Positions 48,554 through 58,543 are shown, numbered from the stretch's first letter. The stretch: DNA of 64,000 nucleotides from Saccharothrix sp. HUAS TT1 (GCF_040744945.1 NZ_CP160453.1:7502001-7566000), one strand, 5' to 3'. Notes: generated by a model from the letters alone, not told the origin. A program made the numbers and translations.

Positions 48554-49774
48554 ATGCGTGGAAGAGCGCTGCTGCTGGTCGCGGCCCTGCTCGCCGCCGG
48601 CGCGTGCGACGCGGAGCAGATCGACCCGCCCGATCAGGTGACGCTGACCTGGTGGGACTACCTCGACCACTCCCCCATGGCGGACCAGGCCGTCGACAGC
48701 CTCCTGGCCCGCTACCAGCAGGGGCACCCCGGCGTCCGGATCGAGCGCACGTCCCTGACCCGCCCGGAGTTCCGGGCGAAGCTCGCCGAGGCGACCGCGT
48801 CCGGCGTGTTCCCCGACATCGCCGCCGTCGACTCCACCGACCTGCCCCGGCTGGCTGAGGGCAACGCGGTGGCCGACCTCACCGACCGGTTCGACCGCTG
48901 GCGGCTCAAGGACGAGTTCCTGCCGCCGGTGCGCGACAGCGTCGTCCACGACGGCCGGTTCCGCGGCGTGCCGCTGCGCAGCACCACCACCGCCCTGGTC
49001 TACAACCGCGACCACTTCGCCGCGGCGGGCGTCACGGACCCGCCGACCACGTGGGAGGGGCTGCGGACCACCGCGCGGGCCCTGACCGCCGCCGACCGGT
49101 CCGGCCTGTGCTTCGCCGGCGCGGGCGACGACCTGACCACGACGTTCCTGCCGTTCCTGTGGCAAGCGGGCGGCGACGTGACCGACCTCGGCGACGGGAG
49201 GGCGGCCGACGCGCTCACCTACCTCGACCACCTGGTGAACACCGACCGCAGCGCACCTGCCGAGGTCCTGGGCTGGACCGACGCCGATGCCCGGCGCGCG
49301 TTCGCCGAGGGCCGCTGCGCGATGGTGATCACCGGGCCCGGCGCGGTGCCCGAGCTGAACCAGGCGGGCCTGGACTGGGCGGCGGCCCGACTGCCCGACG
49401 GGGCGGCGGGACCCGCGGGCCAGCTCGGCGGCGAGACGTGGGTGATCGGCCGCAACGGGCAGGTCGACCGGGCGTGGGAGGTGCTGACCTGGCTGGCCGA
49501 GGACCCGGACAGCGCGACCGAGTTCGGCGGCGGCCTCGGCGCGCTGCCCAACCGGGCCGACACGGTCGACGCCCTGGCCTGGCAGTGGGACCCGAACGTG
49601 CCCGGCTTCGCCGACCAGCTGCGGTCCGCCCGGCCGCGCACCGCCTACGGCCCGGAGTACCCGGAGATCTCCCGCGCCGTCGCCGCGATGGCGGGCCGGG
49701 TGCTCACCCGGGAGGGCTTACCCGATCAGGCGATCCTGGACGCCGAGCGGGAGATCGAACCGCTGCTGCGCTAG
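48554..49774 (+). CDS. Orphan sugar-type ABC solute-binding lipoprotein
   Basis: 406 residues. Lipoprotein signal MRGRALLLVAALLAAGAC (lipidated Cys18), then a family 1 solute-binding fold (VTLTWWDYLDHSPMADQ, FPDIAAVDSTDLPRL, RGVPLRSTTTALVYNRDHF, MVITGPGAVPEL). No permease or ATPase gene adjoins. It may serve a transporter elsewhere or act in sensing. Ligand unknown, though carbohydrate is the family rule. Confidence 0.85.
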   Translation: MRGRALLLVAALLAAGACDAEQIDPPDQVTLTWWDYLDHSPMADQAVDSLLARYQQGHPGVRIERTSLTRPEFRAKLAEATASGVFPDIAAVDSTDLPRLAEGNAVADLTDRFDRWRLKDEFLPPVRDSVVHDGRFRGVPLRSTTTALVYNRDHFAAAGVTDPPTTWEGLRTTARALTAADRSGLCFAGAGDDLTTTFLPFLWQAGGDVTDLGDGRAADALTYLDHLVNTDRSAPAEVLGWTDADARRAFAEGRCAMVITGPGAVPELNQAGLDWAAARLPDGAAGPAGQLGGETWVIGRNGQVDRAWEVLTWLAEDPDSATEFGGGLGALPNRADTVDALAWQWDPNVPGFADQLRSARPRTAYGPEYPEISRAVAAMAGRVLTREGLPDQAILDAEREIEPLLR

Positions 49775-49909
49775 CCCCGCCCGCCAAGCGTGCGCGTGCC
49801 TGTTACCGATCAACTAGCCGTTGTGCCGCAACGTGTTGGGCGGGGTGCACCAGAGGGGGACGCGAACGGGGGCGCGGATGGGCCGAACGGACCCGGGTAA
49901 CCCGCTGTC

Positions 49910-50314
49910 ATGCGGATCCACACGATGGTGAGCGAACGGCGAGCCGGGAAGAAGGCCGGGCGGAAGGACGACGCCCAGGCCGGTGGCCGGTCGTTCAGCC
50001 GGGCCCAGGTGCTCGCGCTCGTCGTGGGCCTGCTGCAGATCGTACTCGCCTCCGTCCCCTTCCTGCCGATGGGCGAGGGCCCGAGCCACACCCTCTACGT
50101 GTGCACGGGCCTGGCCGGCGTGGTGCTGGCGTGGCGGCACGGGCACGCCCGCTGCTACGGCGTCCTGCTGCTCCTGCTCTACGGCCAGATGTACATCGAC
50201 TACGCCGACGAGACCGCCGTCCTGGGCCTGCCGACGTGGGAGACCCTGGCGTACGGCCGGGCGGCCCTGGCCGGTGTGGTGATCGCGTTCATCCCGGCGT
50301 TCAAGCGGCGGTAG
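49910..50314 (+). CDS. Small membrane protein, DUF4383-like
   Basis: 134 residues with a basic N terminus (ERRAGKKAGRKDD) and four hydrophobic helices; LYVCTGLAGVVLAWRHGHARCYGVLLLLLYG, shortened to its core HTLYVCTGLAG and WRHGHARCYG, resembles the DUF4383 pattern. An alternative start is ATG 49925. The last 115 bases overlap the 3' end of the cyclase-like gene on the other strand; both frames look coding. Confidence 0.65.
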   Translation: MRIHTMVSERRAGKKAGRKDDAQAGGRSFSRAQVLALVVGLLQIVLASVPFLPMGEGPSHTLYVCTGLAGVVLAWRHGHARCYGVLLLLLYGQMYIDYADETAVLGLPTWETLAYGRAALAGVVIAFIPAFKRR

Positions 50315-50982
50315 TCGACGGAGGCCATCGTGCCGTCCGGGTGGAACCGGAGCTTCGCGTCCGGGCTGCGGGCGATCGACTCGAACATCGCGAGGTCGGA
50401 CTTGGTGGTCGGCCGCCAGTACATGTGGGCGCCGTGGGTGACCCCCATGTCCATCGACATCATGGTGGCGACCGCCCGGTCGTAGCGGCGGCGGCTGAGG
50501 TCCGCGCCCCCGGACGCGCGGATGTCGAACACGTCGTGGTCGCCGGTGAGCGGACGCAGCTTCCCCTTCCGGTCGAAACCGTGCACCACCCCGTCGCGCA
50601 CCACGTATTCGCCGCGTCGTTCGAATTCCGCCATCTTGTCGCGCAGGAAGTCGAACTCGACGCACCGCTGGTCGAAACGGCGCAGCAACCGGTCGTTGAG
50701 GTCGAAGTCGGGTAACGAGGGCCGGAAGTACCCGACCAGGCCGCGGTGCTTGCGGGCCGCGCCCAGCCGGATGTCCAGGTCGTCGATGGTCTTGGCCTTC
50801 ACCGCCTCGGGTTTGGGCAGCGCGCCCTCGCGCAGCCACGCCACCGCGTGCGGGTTCGTCCCGCGCACGTCGATGACGAGGTCCTGCTCGGCGGCCACCT
50901 GCTGGAACTTGCGGGCGTGTTCGGTCGGCATGCCGAAAACCGGCTCCACCGACGCCAGGGGGAAGAGGTGATCAGTGCGCAC
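50200..50982 (-). CDS. Putative ExoY/edema-factor-like nucleotidyl cyclase (class II)
   Basis: 260 residues from the chosen GTG. FGMPTEHARKFQQVA (about 16-30) resembles GVPVEHALRMQAVA of Pseudomonas ExoY. LREGALPKPEAVKAKT carries lysines 57 and 64 with the same 7-residue spacing as ExoY Lys81/Lys88. LTGDHDVFDI (Asp148, Asp150) matches the metal-binding TADYDLF segment. VTHGAHMYW (His183) may match the switch histidine region. These residues bind ATP and two metals in ExoY, CyaA and edema factor. No signal peptide or secretion motif. The start is uncertain: GTG 51015 and ATG 51060 are alternatives, the last overlapping the divergent regulator. Comparison made from memory. Confidence 0.55.
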   Translation of the reverse strand: MRTDHLFPLASVEPVFGMPTEHARKFQQVAAEQDLVIDVRGTNPHAVAWLREGALPKPEAVKAKTIDDLDIRLGAARKHRGLVGYFRPSLPDFDLNDRLLRRFDQRCVEFDFLRDKMAEFERRGEYVVRDGVVHGFDRKGKLRPLTGDHDVFDIRASGGADLSRRRYDRAVATMMSMDMGVTHGAHMYWRPTTKSDLAMFESIARSPDAKLRFHPDGTMASVDYRRLNAGMNAITTPARAARPYARVSHVGRPRTAVSSA

Positions 50983-51044
50983 GGCTATTAAGGTCCGCCC
51001 GAAATGGGCGTGCACCAGACCGCCGGCTTCGGTTAGCTCGAAGC

Positions 51045-51554
51045 GTGACCCCTGATTCACTGATCGGACTGCTGGCCGAACCCGAGCGGTTGCGGGTGGC
51101 CGCCGCGCTGGTCCTCGGAGCCCGCACCAGTGCGGACATCGCGGAGGCGACCGGGTTGGACGCCCGCCAGGTCGAGAACTCGTTGCGGCGACTGCGGTCG
51201 ACCGGGCTCGTCGTGACCGACGGGTCCGGCTTGCGACTGCGCGAGGAGCTGTTCAAGGAGGCCACCCGGGTCGAACAGGCGAATCGGGTCCCCGAGGACC
51301 CGTTCGTGCGGGATGGGCGGCTGGTGAAGCTCCCCGCGCAGCGCGGACGCAGGCGGGCCGTGCTCGAACAGGTCAGCACCGCGTTCGAGCCGGGTAGACG
51401 GTACCCCGAGCGGGACGTGACCGAGGTGCTGCGGCGGTGGTGCGACGGCGGTGAGGTCGACCACGTCACCCTGCGCCGGTACCTGGTGGACGAAGGGCTG
51501 CTCAGCCGGGCCGACGGCGAGTACTGGCGCACCGGCGGCCCGGTGAGCGTCTAG
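51045..51554 (+). CDS. HTH regulator with DUF2087 domain
   Basis: 169 residues. N-terminal winged helix (about 1-70: GLLAEPERLRVAAALVLGA, LDARQVENSLRRLRSTGLV) and a C-terminal DUF2087 domain (about 105-165: GRRYPERDVTEVLRRW, DHVTLRRYLVDEGLLSR). DUF2087 domains are basic and often follow ArsR-type helices. GTG 51045. Divergent from the cyclase-like gene with about 60 bases between, so it may control it. Confidence 0.85.
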   Translation: MTPDSLIGLLAEPERLRVAAALVLGARTSADIAEATGLDARQVENSLRRLRSTGLVVTDGSGLRLREELFKEATRVEQANRVPEDPFVRDGRLVKLPAQRGRRRAVLEQVSTAFEPGRRYPERDVTEVLRRWCDGGEVDHVTLRRYLVDEGLLSRADGEYWRTGGPVSV

Positions 51555-51562
51555 CGGGCGCC

Positions 51563-51580
51563 GGGACGTCCGGACGTCCC
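51563..51580. terminator. Palindromic hairpin between converging genes
   Basis: GGGACGTCCGGACGTCCC is a perfect 18-bp palindrome 9 bases beyond the DUF2087 gene stop. Likely terminator; no loop other than the central bases. Confidence 0.5.
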
Positions 51581-51623
51581 CTTGTCGGTCGTGGGGTCGT
51601 CCGGTCGTCCGGTGGCGCGCCGG

Positions 51624-52439
51624 TCAGCCGAAGGTGTCGGGATCGGGGCCGGTGCGCTCGCCCCGGTCCAGCTCCGCCACCCGGCCCATGTCCTCGGCGT
51701 CCAGCTCGAAGTCGAACAGGGCGAAGTTCTCGGCGATCCGGCTCGGCGTCACCGACTTGGGGATGACCACGTTGCCCAGCTGCACGTGCCAGCGCAGCAC
51801 GACCTGCGCCGGTGTGCGGCCGTGCTTGTCGGCGATGCCGGTGATCACCGGGTCGGCCAGCAGCGCGCCCTGCGCCAGCGGGCTCCACGCCTCGGTCGCG
51901 ATGCCGTGCCGGGCGTGGAAGGCGCGCAGCTCGGCCTGCTGGAGCCGCGGGTGCAGCTCGACCTGGTTGACCGCGGGCACCGCGCCGGTGGCCTCCACGA
52001 TCCGCTCCAGGTGCGCGGGCTGGAAGTTGGACACGCCGATGGCCCGGACCCGGCCGTCGGCGAGCAGCTTGCCCAGCGCGCGCCAGGTGTCGACGTACCG
52101 GTCCTGCGCGGGCGCGGGCCAGTGCACCAGGTACAGGTCGACCCGGTCCAGGCCGAGCCGGTCGGCGCTCGCGTCGAACGCGCGCAGCGCCTCGTCGTAG
52201 CCCTGGTCGGAGTTCCACAGCTTGGTGGTCACGAACACCTCGTCGCGCGGCAGCCCCGAATCCGCGACGGCCCGGCCGACCGGTTCCTCGTTGCGGTAGG
52301 CGGTGGCCGTGTCGATGCTGCGGTAGCCGACCCGCAACGCCTCCGAGACCGCGCGGTGCGTGTCCTCAGTGGACACCTGGAAGACGCCGAAGCCGAGCTG
52401 CGGCATGGTGACGCCGTTGTTCAGGGTGATGGTCCTCAT
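51624..52439 (-). CDS. Aldo/keto reductase
   Basis: 271 residues, TIM barrel. Tetrad: Asp and Tyr in SIDTATAY, Lys in VTTKLWN, His in YLVHWP; NADPH site near IPKSVTPSRIAEN. Reduces small aldehydes or ketones such as methylglyoxal or 2,5-diketogluconate; the substrate cannot be told from sequence. Single gene. Confidence 0.93.
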   Translation of the reverse strand: MRTITLNNGVTMPQLGFGVFQVSTEDTHRAVSEALRVGYRSIDTATAYRNEEPVGRAVADSGLPRDEVFVTTKLWNSDQGYDEALRAFDASADRLGLDRVDLYLVHWPAPAQDRYVDTWRALGKLLADGRVRAIGVSNFQPAHLERIVEATGAVPAVNQVELHPRLQQAELRAFHARHGIATEAWSPLAQGALLADPVITGIADKHGRTPAQVVLRWHVQLGNVVIPKSVTPSRIAENFALFDFELDAEDMGRVAELDRGERTGPDPDTFG

Positions 52440-52561
52440 GAGCCTCCATCATGCACCGTGCCGGCGCCCGCCACGCTCCGGACCGGGTCGTCCCGCGACA
52501 CCGGCGGGTACTGCTCGGCCGGGAAGTGGTTACTCCCGCGCTGCCCGGGTAGGCCCTGGTC

Positions 52562-53488
<927 letters not shown>

Positions 53489-53530
53489 TCGGACGGTCAC
53501 CCGTCCACACAGGAGCGAAAGGGGAAAGCC

Positions 53531-55165
53531 GTGCGCGTGCTCGGTGTCAACGCGGTCTTCCACGACCCCGCCGCCGCCCTCGTGGTGGACGGCGAGGTGG
53601 TGGCCGCCGCCGAGGAGGAGCGCTTCTCGCGGCGCAAGCACGGCAAGCGGCCCGTGCCGTTCTCGGCGTGGGAGCAGCCCGAGCTGGCCGCGCGGTGGTG
53701 CCTGGAGCAGGCCGGGCTCACCCCGGCCGACCTGGACGCCGTCGCCTACTCCTACGACCCGGACCTGGTCGAGCCGAGCGACGTGCCGTGGGAGGACCTG
53801 CGCACCCAGTACGCCCGGCGCGCGCCGTACTTCCTGGCCACCGCGCTGCCCGGGCTGGACCCGGCGATCGTGCGGTTCGTGCCGCACCACGTCGCGCACG
53901 CGGCGTCCGCGGGGCTGGCCGCGCCGTTCGGCGGCGACTGCGCCGTGCTGGTCAACGACGGTCGCGGCGAGTGCCGGTCGCACCTGGCGGGCAGCTACCG
54001 CGGCCACGGGCTGGAGACGTTGGCCGCGCAGCACCTGCCGCACTCGCTCGGCCTGCTGTACGAGGACCTGACCGAGCACCTGGGCTTCCTGCGCTCCAGC
54101 GACGAGTACAAGGTGATGGCGCTGGCCTCCTACGCCGAGCCCAAGCACCTCGACCTGCTGCGCGAGCACGTCCGCGCGACCGGGGACGGCGGGTTCGACG
54201 TCACGCCGCTGGACTGGGCGACGCTGGCCAAGCGCCGCGACCCGGACGGCGAGGTGACCCGCGAGCACGCCGAGCTGGCGGCCAGCGTGCAGGTGCGGGT
54301 GGAGGAGGTGCTGCTGGACCTGGTCCGCTGGCTGCACGAGCGGACCGGCCAGAAGCGGCTGGCCATGGCGGGCGGGGTGGCGCTGAACTGCGTGGCGAAC
54401 ACCCGGATCTTCGCCGAGGGCCCGTTCGACGAGGTGTGGGTGCAGCCGGCCGCCGGTGACTCGGGGACGGCCCTCGGTGCGGCGCTGTCGGTCGTGGCGG
54501 ACGAGGGCGAGCCCGCCGCCGCGATGCCCGGCGCCGACCTCGGTCGGTCGTGGACCGACGCGGAGGTCGAGGAGTGCCTGCGCACCGCCAAGATCGCGTA
54601 CGAAGAGCCTGCCGACGTGGCCGTCGCGGTGGCCGAGGCGTTGGCGGACGACCAGGTGGTCGCCTGGTTCCAGGGGCGCAGCGAGTACGGGCCGCGGGCG
54701 TTGGGCCGCCGGTCGCTGCTCGCGCACCCCGGTCGGGCGGAGAACCTGGCCAGGCTCAACGAGGTGAAGGGGCGCGAGCAGTTCCGACCGGTCGCGCCCA
54801 TGGTGCTGGCCGACCGCGCGGCCGAGCTGTTCGAACGGGGACCGCTGCCCAGCCCGTACATGCTGTTCGTGCACGACGTGCGGCCGGAGTGGCGCGACCG
54901 CATCCCGGCGGTGGTGCACGTGGACGGCACCGCGCGCGTGCAGACCGTGGACCCGGCGTCGGAGCCGCTGGTGGCGCGGGTGCTCCGGGAGTTCGACCGG
55001 CGCACCGGCGTGCCCGTGGTGGTGAACACGAGCCTGAACACGGCCGGTCGGCCCATGGTGGACGACCCGCGCGACGCGCTGGAGTGCTTCGGCTCGGCGC
55101 CGGTCGACCTGCTGGCCATCGGCCGGTTCGTGGTGCGCCGACACCGTGCCGCGGGGCAGCGATGA
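53531..55165 (+). CDS. Carbamoyltransferase (NodU/CmcH/TobZ family)
   Basis: 544 residues. N-terminal ASKHA-like Kae1 domain (about 1-340: GVNAVFHDPAAALVVDG, PHHVAHAASAG, MAGGVALNCVANTR) and C-terminal YrdC-like domain (about 355-544: WFQGRSEYGPRALGRRS, VNTSLNTAGRP). Uses carbamoyl phosphate and ATP to carbamoylate a hydroxyl, commonly on a sugar of a natural product or surface glycan. GTG 53531 follows GGAGCGAAAGGGG. Overlaps the GT2 gene by 4 bases. Confidence 0.9.
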   Translation: MRVLGVNAVFHDPAAALVVDGEVVAAAEEERFSRRKHGKRPVPFSAWEQPELAARWCLEQAGLTPADLDAVAYSYDPDLVEPSDVPWEDLRTQYARRAPYFLATALPGLDPAIVRFVPHHVAHAASAGLAAPFGGDCAVLVNDGRGECRSHLAGSYRGHGLETLAAQHLPHSLGLLYEDLTEHLGFLRSSDEYKVMALASYAEPKHLDLLREHVRATGDGGFDVTPLDWATLAKRRDPDGEVTREHAELAASVQVRVEEVLLDLVRWLHERTGQKRLAMAGGVALNCVANTRIFAEGPFDEVWVQPAAGDSGTALGAALSVVADEGEPAAAMPGADLGRSWTDAEVEECLRTAKIAYEEPADVAVAVAEALADDQVVAWFQGRSEYGPRALGRRSLLAHPGRAENLARLNEVKGREQFRPVAPMVLADRAAELFERGPLPSPYMLFVHDVRPEWRDRIPAVVHVDGTARVQTVDPASEPLVARVLREFDRRTGVPVVVNTSLNTAGRPMVDDPRDALECFGSAPVDLLAIGRFVVRRHRAAGQR

Positions 55166-56313
55166 GCGTCGACTACGCGGTGGTGATCCCGACCGTCGGC
55201 CGCGACAGCCTGCGGACCGTGCTCGACGCGTTGGAGCACGGTGACGGCCCGCCGCCGCGCGAGATCATCGTGGTGGACGACCGCCCGGACCCCGGCCCGC
55301 TGCCGCCGACGCACTCCGCGCGGGTGCTGCGCAGCGGTGGCCGCGGACCGGCGGCGGCCCGCAACGCCGGGTGGCGCGCCGCGTGCTGCGAGTGGATCGC
55401 GTTCCTGGACGACGACGTGGTGCCGTCGCGGTACTGGAAGCAGCGGCTGGCCGACGACCTGGAACGGCTCGGGCTGGACGTGGGCGCGTCGCAGGCCCGG
55501 ATCGTCGTGCCGCTGCCGGCGGACCGCGAGCCGACCGACTGGGAGCGCGGGACGGCCGGGCTGGCACGGGCGCGGTGGATCACCGCGGACATGGCGTACC
55601 GGCGGGCGGCGCTCGTGCGGGCGGGCGGGTTCGACGAGCGGTTCCCGCGGGCGTACCGGGAGGACGCCGAGCTGGCGCTGCGGGTGCAGGGGCGCGGGTA
55701 CCGGATCGTGAACGGCGATCGCGTGACCGCGCACCCGGTGCGGCCGGCGGGGTTCTTCGCCAGCTTGAAGCAGCAGCGCGGCAACGCGGACGACGCCCTG
55801 GTGCGGCGGTTGCTGGGGCCGGGGTGGCGGGAGCGGATGGGCGGCGCGCCGGGGCGGCTGCGGTGGCACGCGGCCACCAGCGCGGCCGGGGTGGCGGCGG
55901 TCCTGAGCGGGCTGCTCGGCCGGCGGAGGGCGGCGTTGGCGTTCGGCGCGGCGTGGGCCGGGTTGACCGGGTGGTTCGCGGCGGAGCGCATCAAGCCCGG
56001 GCCGCGCACGCGGGCCGAGGTGGTGAAGATGGTGGTGACGAGCATCGCCATCCCGCCGGCGGCGTGCGCGCACCGGCTGCGCGGCGAGGTCCGGCACCGG
56101 GGGGTGCCGGTGGCGGGGCGGGAGCGGGGTCGGCTCACTCCGGTGGTGGCGGCGCTGGGCCGGTTGCGCGGGCGGGTGAAGTCGCGCGGGTCCGCGGTCG
56201 CCCCGGACCGGGCGGGCGGTTCCGCCGCGCTCTCGGCGGCGGCGCGCGGTTCCGGTGGTGGCTCGCGGGTGACGCGGGATTCCGACGCCGATTCCCGGGC
56301 GGTGCGGTGGTGA
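55162..56313 (+). CDS. Family 2 glycosyltransferase
   Basis: 383 residues. GT-A fold: VVIPTVGRDSLRTVL at 6-20, IIVVDDRPD, RGPAAARNAGWRAA, and the metal motif FLDDDVVPS near 90; acceptor region GGFDERFPRAYREDAELALR. A hydrophobic pair of helices (about 230-270) may attach it to the membrane. The last about 60 residues are low-complexity Ser/Arg/Gly. Donor sugar unknown. Coupled on both sides (ATGA before, GTGA after). Confidence 0.87.
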   Translation: MSVDYAVVIPTVGRDSLRTVLDALEHGDGPPPREIIVVDDRPDPGPLPPTHSARVLRSGGRGPAAARNAGWRAACCEWIAFLDDDVVPSRYWKQRLADDLERLGLDVGASQARIVVPLPADREPTDWERGTAGLARARWITADMAYRRAALVRAGGFDERFPRAYREDAELALRVQGRGYRIVNGDRVTAHPVRPAGFFASLKQQRGNADDALVRRLLGPGWRERMGGAPGRLRWHAATSAAGVAAVLSGLLGRRRAALAFGAAWAGLTGWFAAERIKPGPRTRAEVVKMVVTSIAIPPAACAHRLRGEVRHRGVPVAGRERGRLTPVVAALGRLRGRVKSRGSAVAPDRAGGSAALSAAARGSGGGSRVTRDSDADSRAVRW

Positions 56314-57200
56314 GGGTCCTCGTGCTGCGCGCGCTCGGCCTCGGCGACCTGCTGACGGCCGTGCCGGCGTTGCGCGGGCTGCGGCGGGCGTTCCCGGGGG
56401 CCGAGATCACGTTGGCGGCGCCGGGGTGGTTGGCCGACCTGGTCGCGCGGATCGACGCGGTGGACCGCCTGCTGCCCACCGAGGGCCTCGTGCCCATCGA
56501 CTTCGACTCACCCGACCTCGCGGTCAACCTGCACGGGCGCGGGCCGCAGAGCACCGAGCTGCTGCGCGCCACTCATCCGGCCCGCCTGATCACCCACGGC
56601 GTGCACGTGCCGTGGCCCGCGCACCAGCACGAAGTCCTCCGGTGGTGCCGGTTGCTCGCCCAGTTCGGCATCGCGTGCGACCCCGCCGACCTGCACCTGC
56701 CGCCGCTGCCGGCCAACGGCGCGATCGTGGTGCACCCCGGCGCGAGCCACGGCGCGCGCCGGTGGCCCGCCGAGCGGTTCGCCGAGGTGGTCCGCGCGCT
56801 CGGCCCGGACGTGGTGGTGACCGGCAGTGAGGCGGAGGCGCCCCTGGTTCATTCCATCGCCCAGGGCCGCACGCGGATGGGTGATCTGGCCGGATTGCTG
56901 GACCTGGTGGCGGGCGCACGGCTCGTCATCTGCGGTGACACCGGCGTGGCCCACGTGGCCACCGCCTACCGCACGCCGTCCGTGGTGCTGTTCGGGCCGG
57001 TGTCCCCCGCCGAGTGGGGGCCGAGGGGAGGGCCGCACCGGGTGCTGTGGCGCGGGACGACCGGCGACACGTTCGCCGACCGGCCCGACCCGGGGCTGCT
57101 CGGGATCACCCCGGCCGAGGTGCTGGACGCCGCGCGATCGCTGCTGGGAGGTGGACCGTGTCCAGGATCGGCGTCATCGGCGCGGGTTATGTCGGGTTGA
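56310..57200 (+). CDS. Family 9 glycosyltransferase (heptosyltransferase-like)
   Basis: 296 residues, GT-B fold. LRALGLGDLLTAVPALRGLRRAFP at the N terminus, VVHPGASHGARRWPAERFAEV mid-chain (shortened core: HPGASHGARRWP), and GDTGVAHVATAYRTPSVVLFGP near the end, all GT9 landmarks. GT9 enzymes usually add heptose in lipopolysaccharide; in this Gram-positive setting it must build another glycan. The 3' end overlaps the UDP-glucose dehydrogenase gene by 43 bases. Confidence 0.85.
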   Translation: MRVLVLRALGLGDLLTAVPALRGLRRAFPGAEITLAAPGWLADLVARIDAVDRLLPTEGLVPIDFDSPDLAVNLHGRGPQSTELLRATHPARLITHGVHVPWPAHQHEVLRWCRLLAQFGIACDPADLHLPPLPANGAIVVHPGASHGARRWPAERFAEVVRALGPDVVVTGSEAEAPLVHSIAQGRTRMGDLAGLLDLVAGARLVICGDTGVAHVATAYRTPSVVLFGPVSPAEWGPRGGPHRVLWRGTTGDTFADRPDPGLLGITPAEVLDAARSLLGGGPCPGSASSARVMSG

Positions 57201-58480
57201 CCACCGCCGCCTGCTTCGCGCGGCTCGGGCACACCGTGGTGTGCGCGGACGTGGACGGGGCGAAGGTCGCGGCCCTGGGCCGGGCCGAGGTCGGCGCGCA
57301 CGAGCCGGGGCTGGCGGACCTGGTCGCGGAGGGCTTGGCGGCCGGGCGGCTGCGGTTCGTGCGCGGCAACGGCGAAGCCCTGTCCGATGTGGACTTCGTC
57401 TTCCTCTGCGTGCCGACGCCGACCGGCGCGGACGGCGCGGCCGACCTCGCGGCGGTGCACGCGGTGCTGCGCGAGGCGCGGGACGCCGTCGCGCCCGGCT
57501 GCGTGCTGGTGATCAAGTCGACGGTGCCCGCCGGCACGGCGGACCAGGTCGCGCGGCTGGTCGGGCGGTCGGACGTGCACCTCGTGTCCAACCCCGAGTT
57601 CCTGCGCGAGGGCCACGCCGTGGACGACTTCCTGCGGCCCCAGCGGGTCGTCGTCGGCTCGGCGGTCGAGGAGGCGGCCCGGCGGGTCGTCGCGCTGTAC
57701 GCGGGCACGGGCGCGCCGGCGCTGGTCACCAGCAGTTCGAGCGCCGAGCTGGTGAAGTACGCGAGCAACTGCTTCCTGGCGATGAAGCTGTCCTACGTCA
57801 ACAGCCTGGCCGAGCTGTGCGAGCAGGTGGGCGCCGACATCGGCGACGTGACCGAGGGCATGCGGCTGGACGACCGGATCGGCGCGTCGTTCCTCGACCC
57901 GGGACCGGGCTGGGGCGGTTCGTGCTTCCCCAAGGACACCAGGGCGTTGCTGTCCACGGCGGAGGACGCGCGGGTCGACTTCCCGCTGCTGCGGGCGACC
58001 ATCGGCACGAACGGCCACCAGGCGCACCGCGTGGTCTCGATCGTGCGGGACGCGGTGGGCGGCTCGCTGGACGGGGTCCGGCTCGGGCTGCTCGGCCTGA
58101 CCTTCAAGGCGGGCACCGACGACCTGCGCGACTCCCCCGCCCTCGCGGTGGCCGCGCTCCTGGCGGCCGGGGGCGCGCGGCTGACCGGCTACGACCCGTG
58201 CGTGGCGGCGGACTGCGGGCCGGTGCGGGTGCTCGACTCGGCCGAGGCGGTCGGCGCGGGCGCCGACGGGCTGGTGGTGCTGACCGAGTGGCCGGAGTTC
58301 GCCGAGCTGGACTGGCCCAACCTGGCCGCCGCGATGCGCCACCCGGTCGTCGTCGACACCCGCAACCTGCTGCCGCACGACAAGGTGGCCGAGGCCGGTT
58401 TCCACGTCATCGCCCTGGGCCGTCCGGTGAAGCCCGTGACGACCACCGGTGCTCAAGCCGCACGTCGGGACCGTGCCTGA
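57158..58480 (+). CDS. UDP-glucose/GDP-mannose 6-dehydrogenase
   Basis: 440 residues. Rossmann motif IGVIGAGYVGLTTA, VPTP near 86, STVPAGTAD near 121, Lys200/Asn204 in LVKYASNCFLA, catalytic Cys256 in WGGSCFPKD, and LTFKAGTDDLRDSP in the C-terminal domain. Makes UDP-glucuronate by two NAD-dependent oxidations. GTG 57158 follows GGGAGGTGG; an initial GT9 overlap of 43 bases implies coupled translation. Last gene of the glycan cluster. Confidence 0.9.
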   Translation: MSRIGVIGAGYVGLTTAACFARLGHTVVCADVDGAKVAALGRAEVGAHEPGLADLVAEGLAAGRLRFVRGNGEALSDVDFVFLCVPTPTGADGAADLAAVHAVLREARDAVAPGCVLVIKSTVPAGTADQVARLVGRSDVHLVSNPEFLREGHAVDDFLRPQRVVVGSAVEEAARRVVALYAGTGAPALVTSSSSAELVKYASNCFLAMKLSYVNSLAELCEQVGADIGDVTEGMRLDDRIGASFLDPGPGWGGSCFPKDTRALLSTAEDARVDFPLLRATIGTNGHQAHRVVSIVRDAVGGSLDGVRLGLLGLTFKAGTDDLRDSPALAVAALLAAGGARLTGYDPCVAADCGPVRVLDSAEAVGAGADGLVVLTEWPEFAELDWPNLAAAMRHPVVVDTRNLLPHDKVAEAGFHVIALGRPVKPVTTTGAQAARRDRA

Positions 58481-58506
58481 GTGGCAGCGGTGGGGCCGGG
58501 CGTCGA

Positions 58507-58543
58507 ACCCGCGCGGGTCCCGCCGGGCGCTACCCGCGCGGGT
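58507..58543. repeat. Two copies of the palindrome ACCCGCGCGGGT
   Basis: Copies at 58507-58518 and 58532-58543, 25 bases apart, in the 50-base space between converging dehydrogenase and ABC permease genes; the second overlaps the permease stop region. May act as a terminator. Confidence 0.5.
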
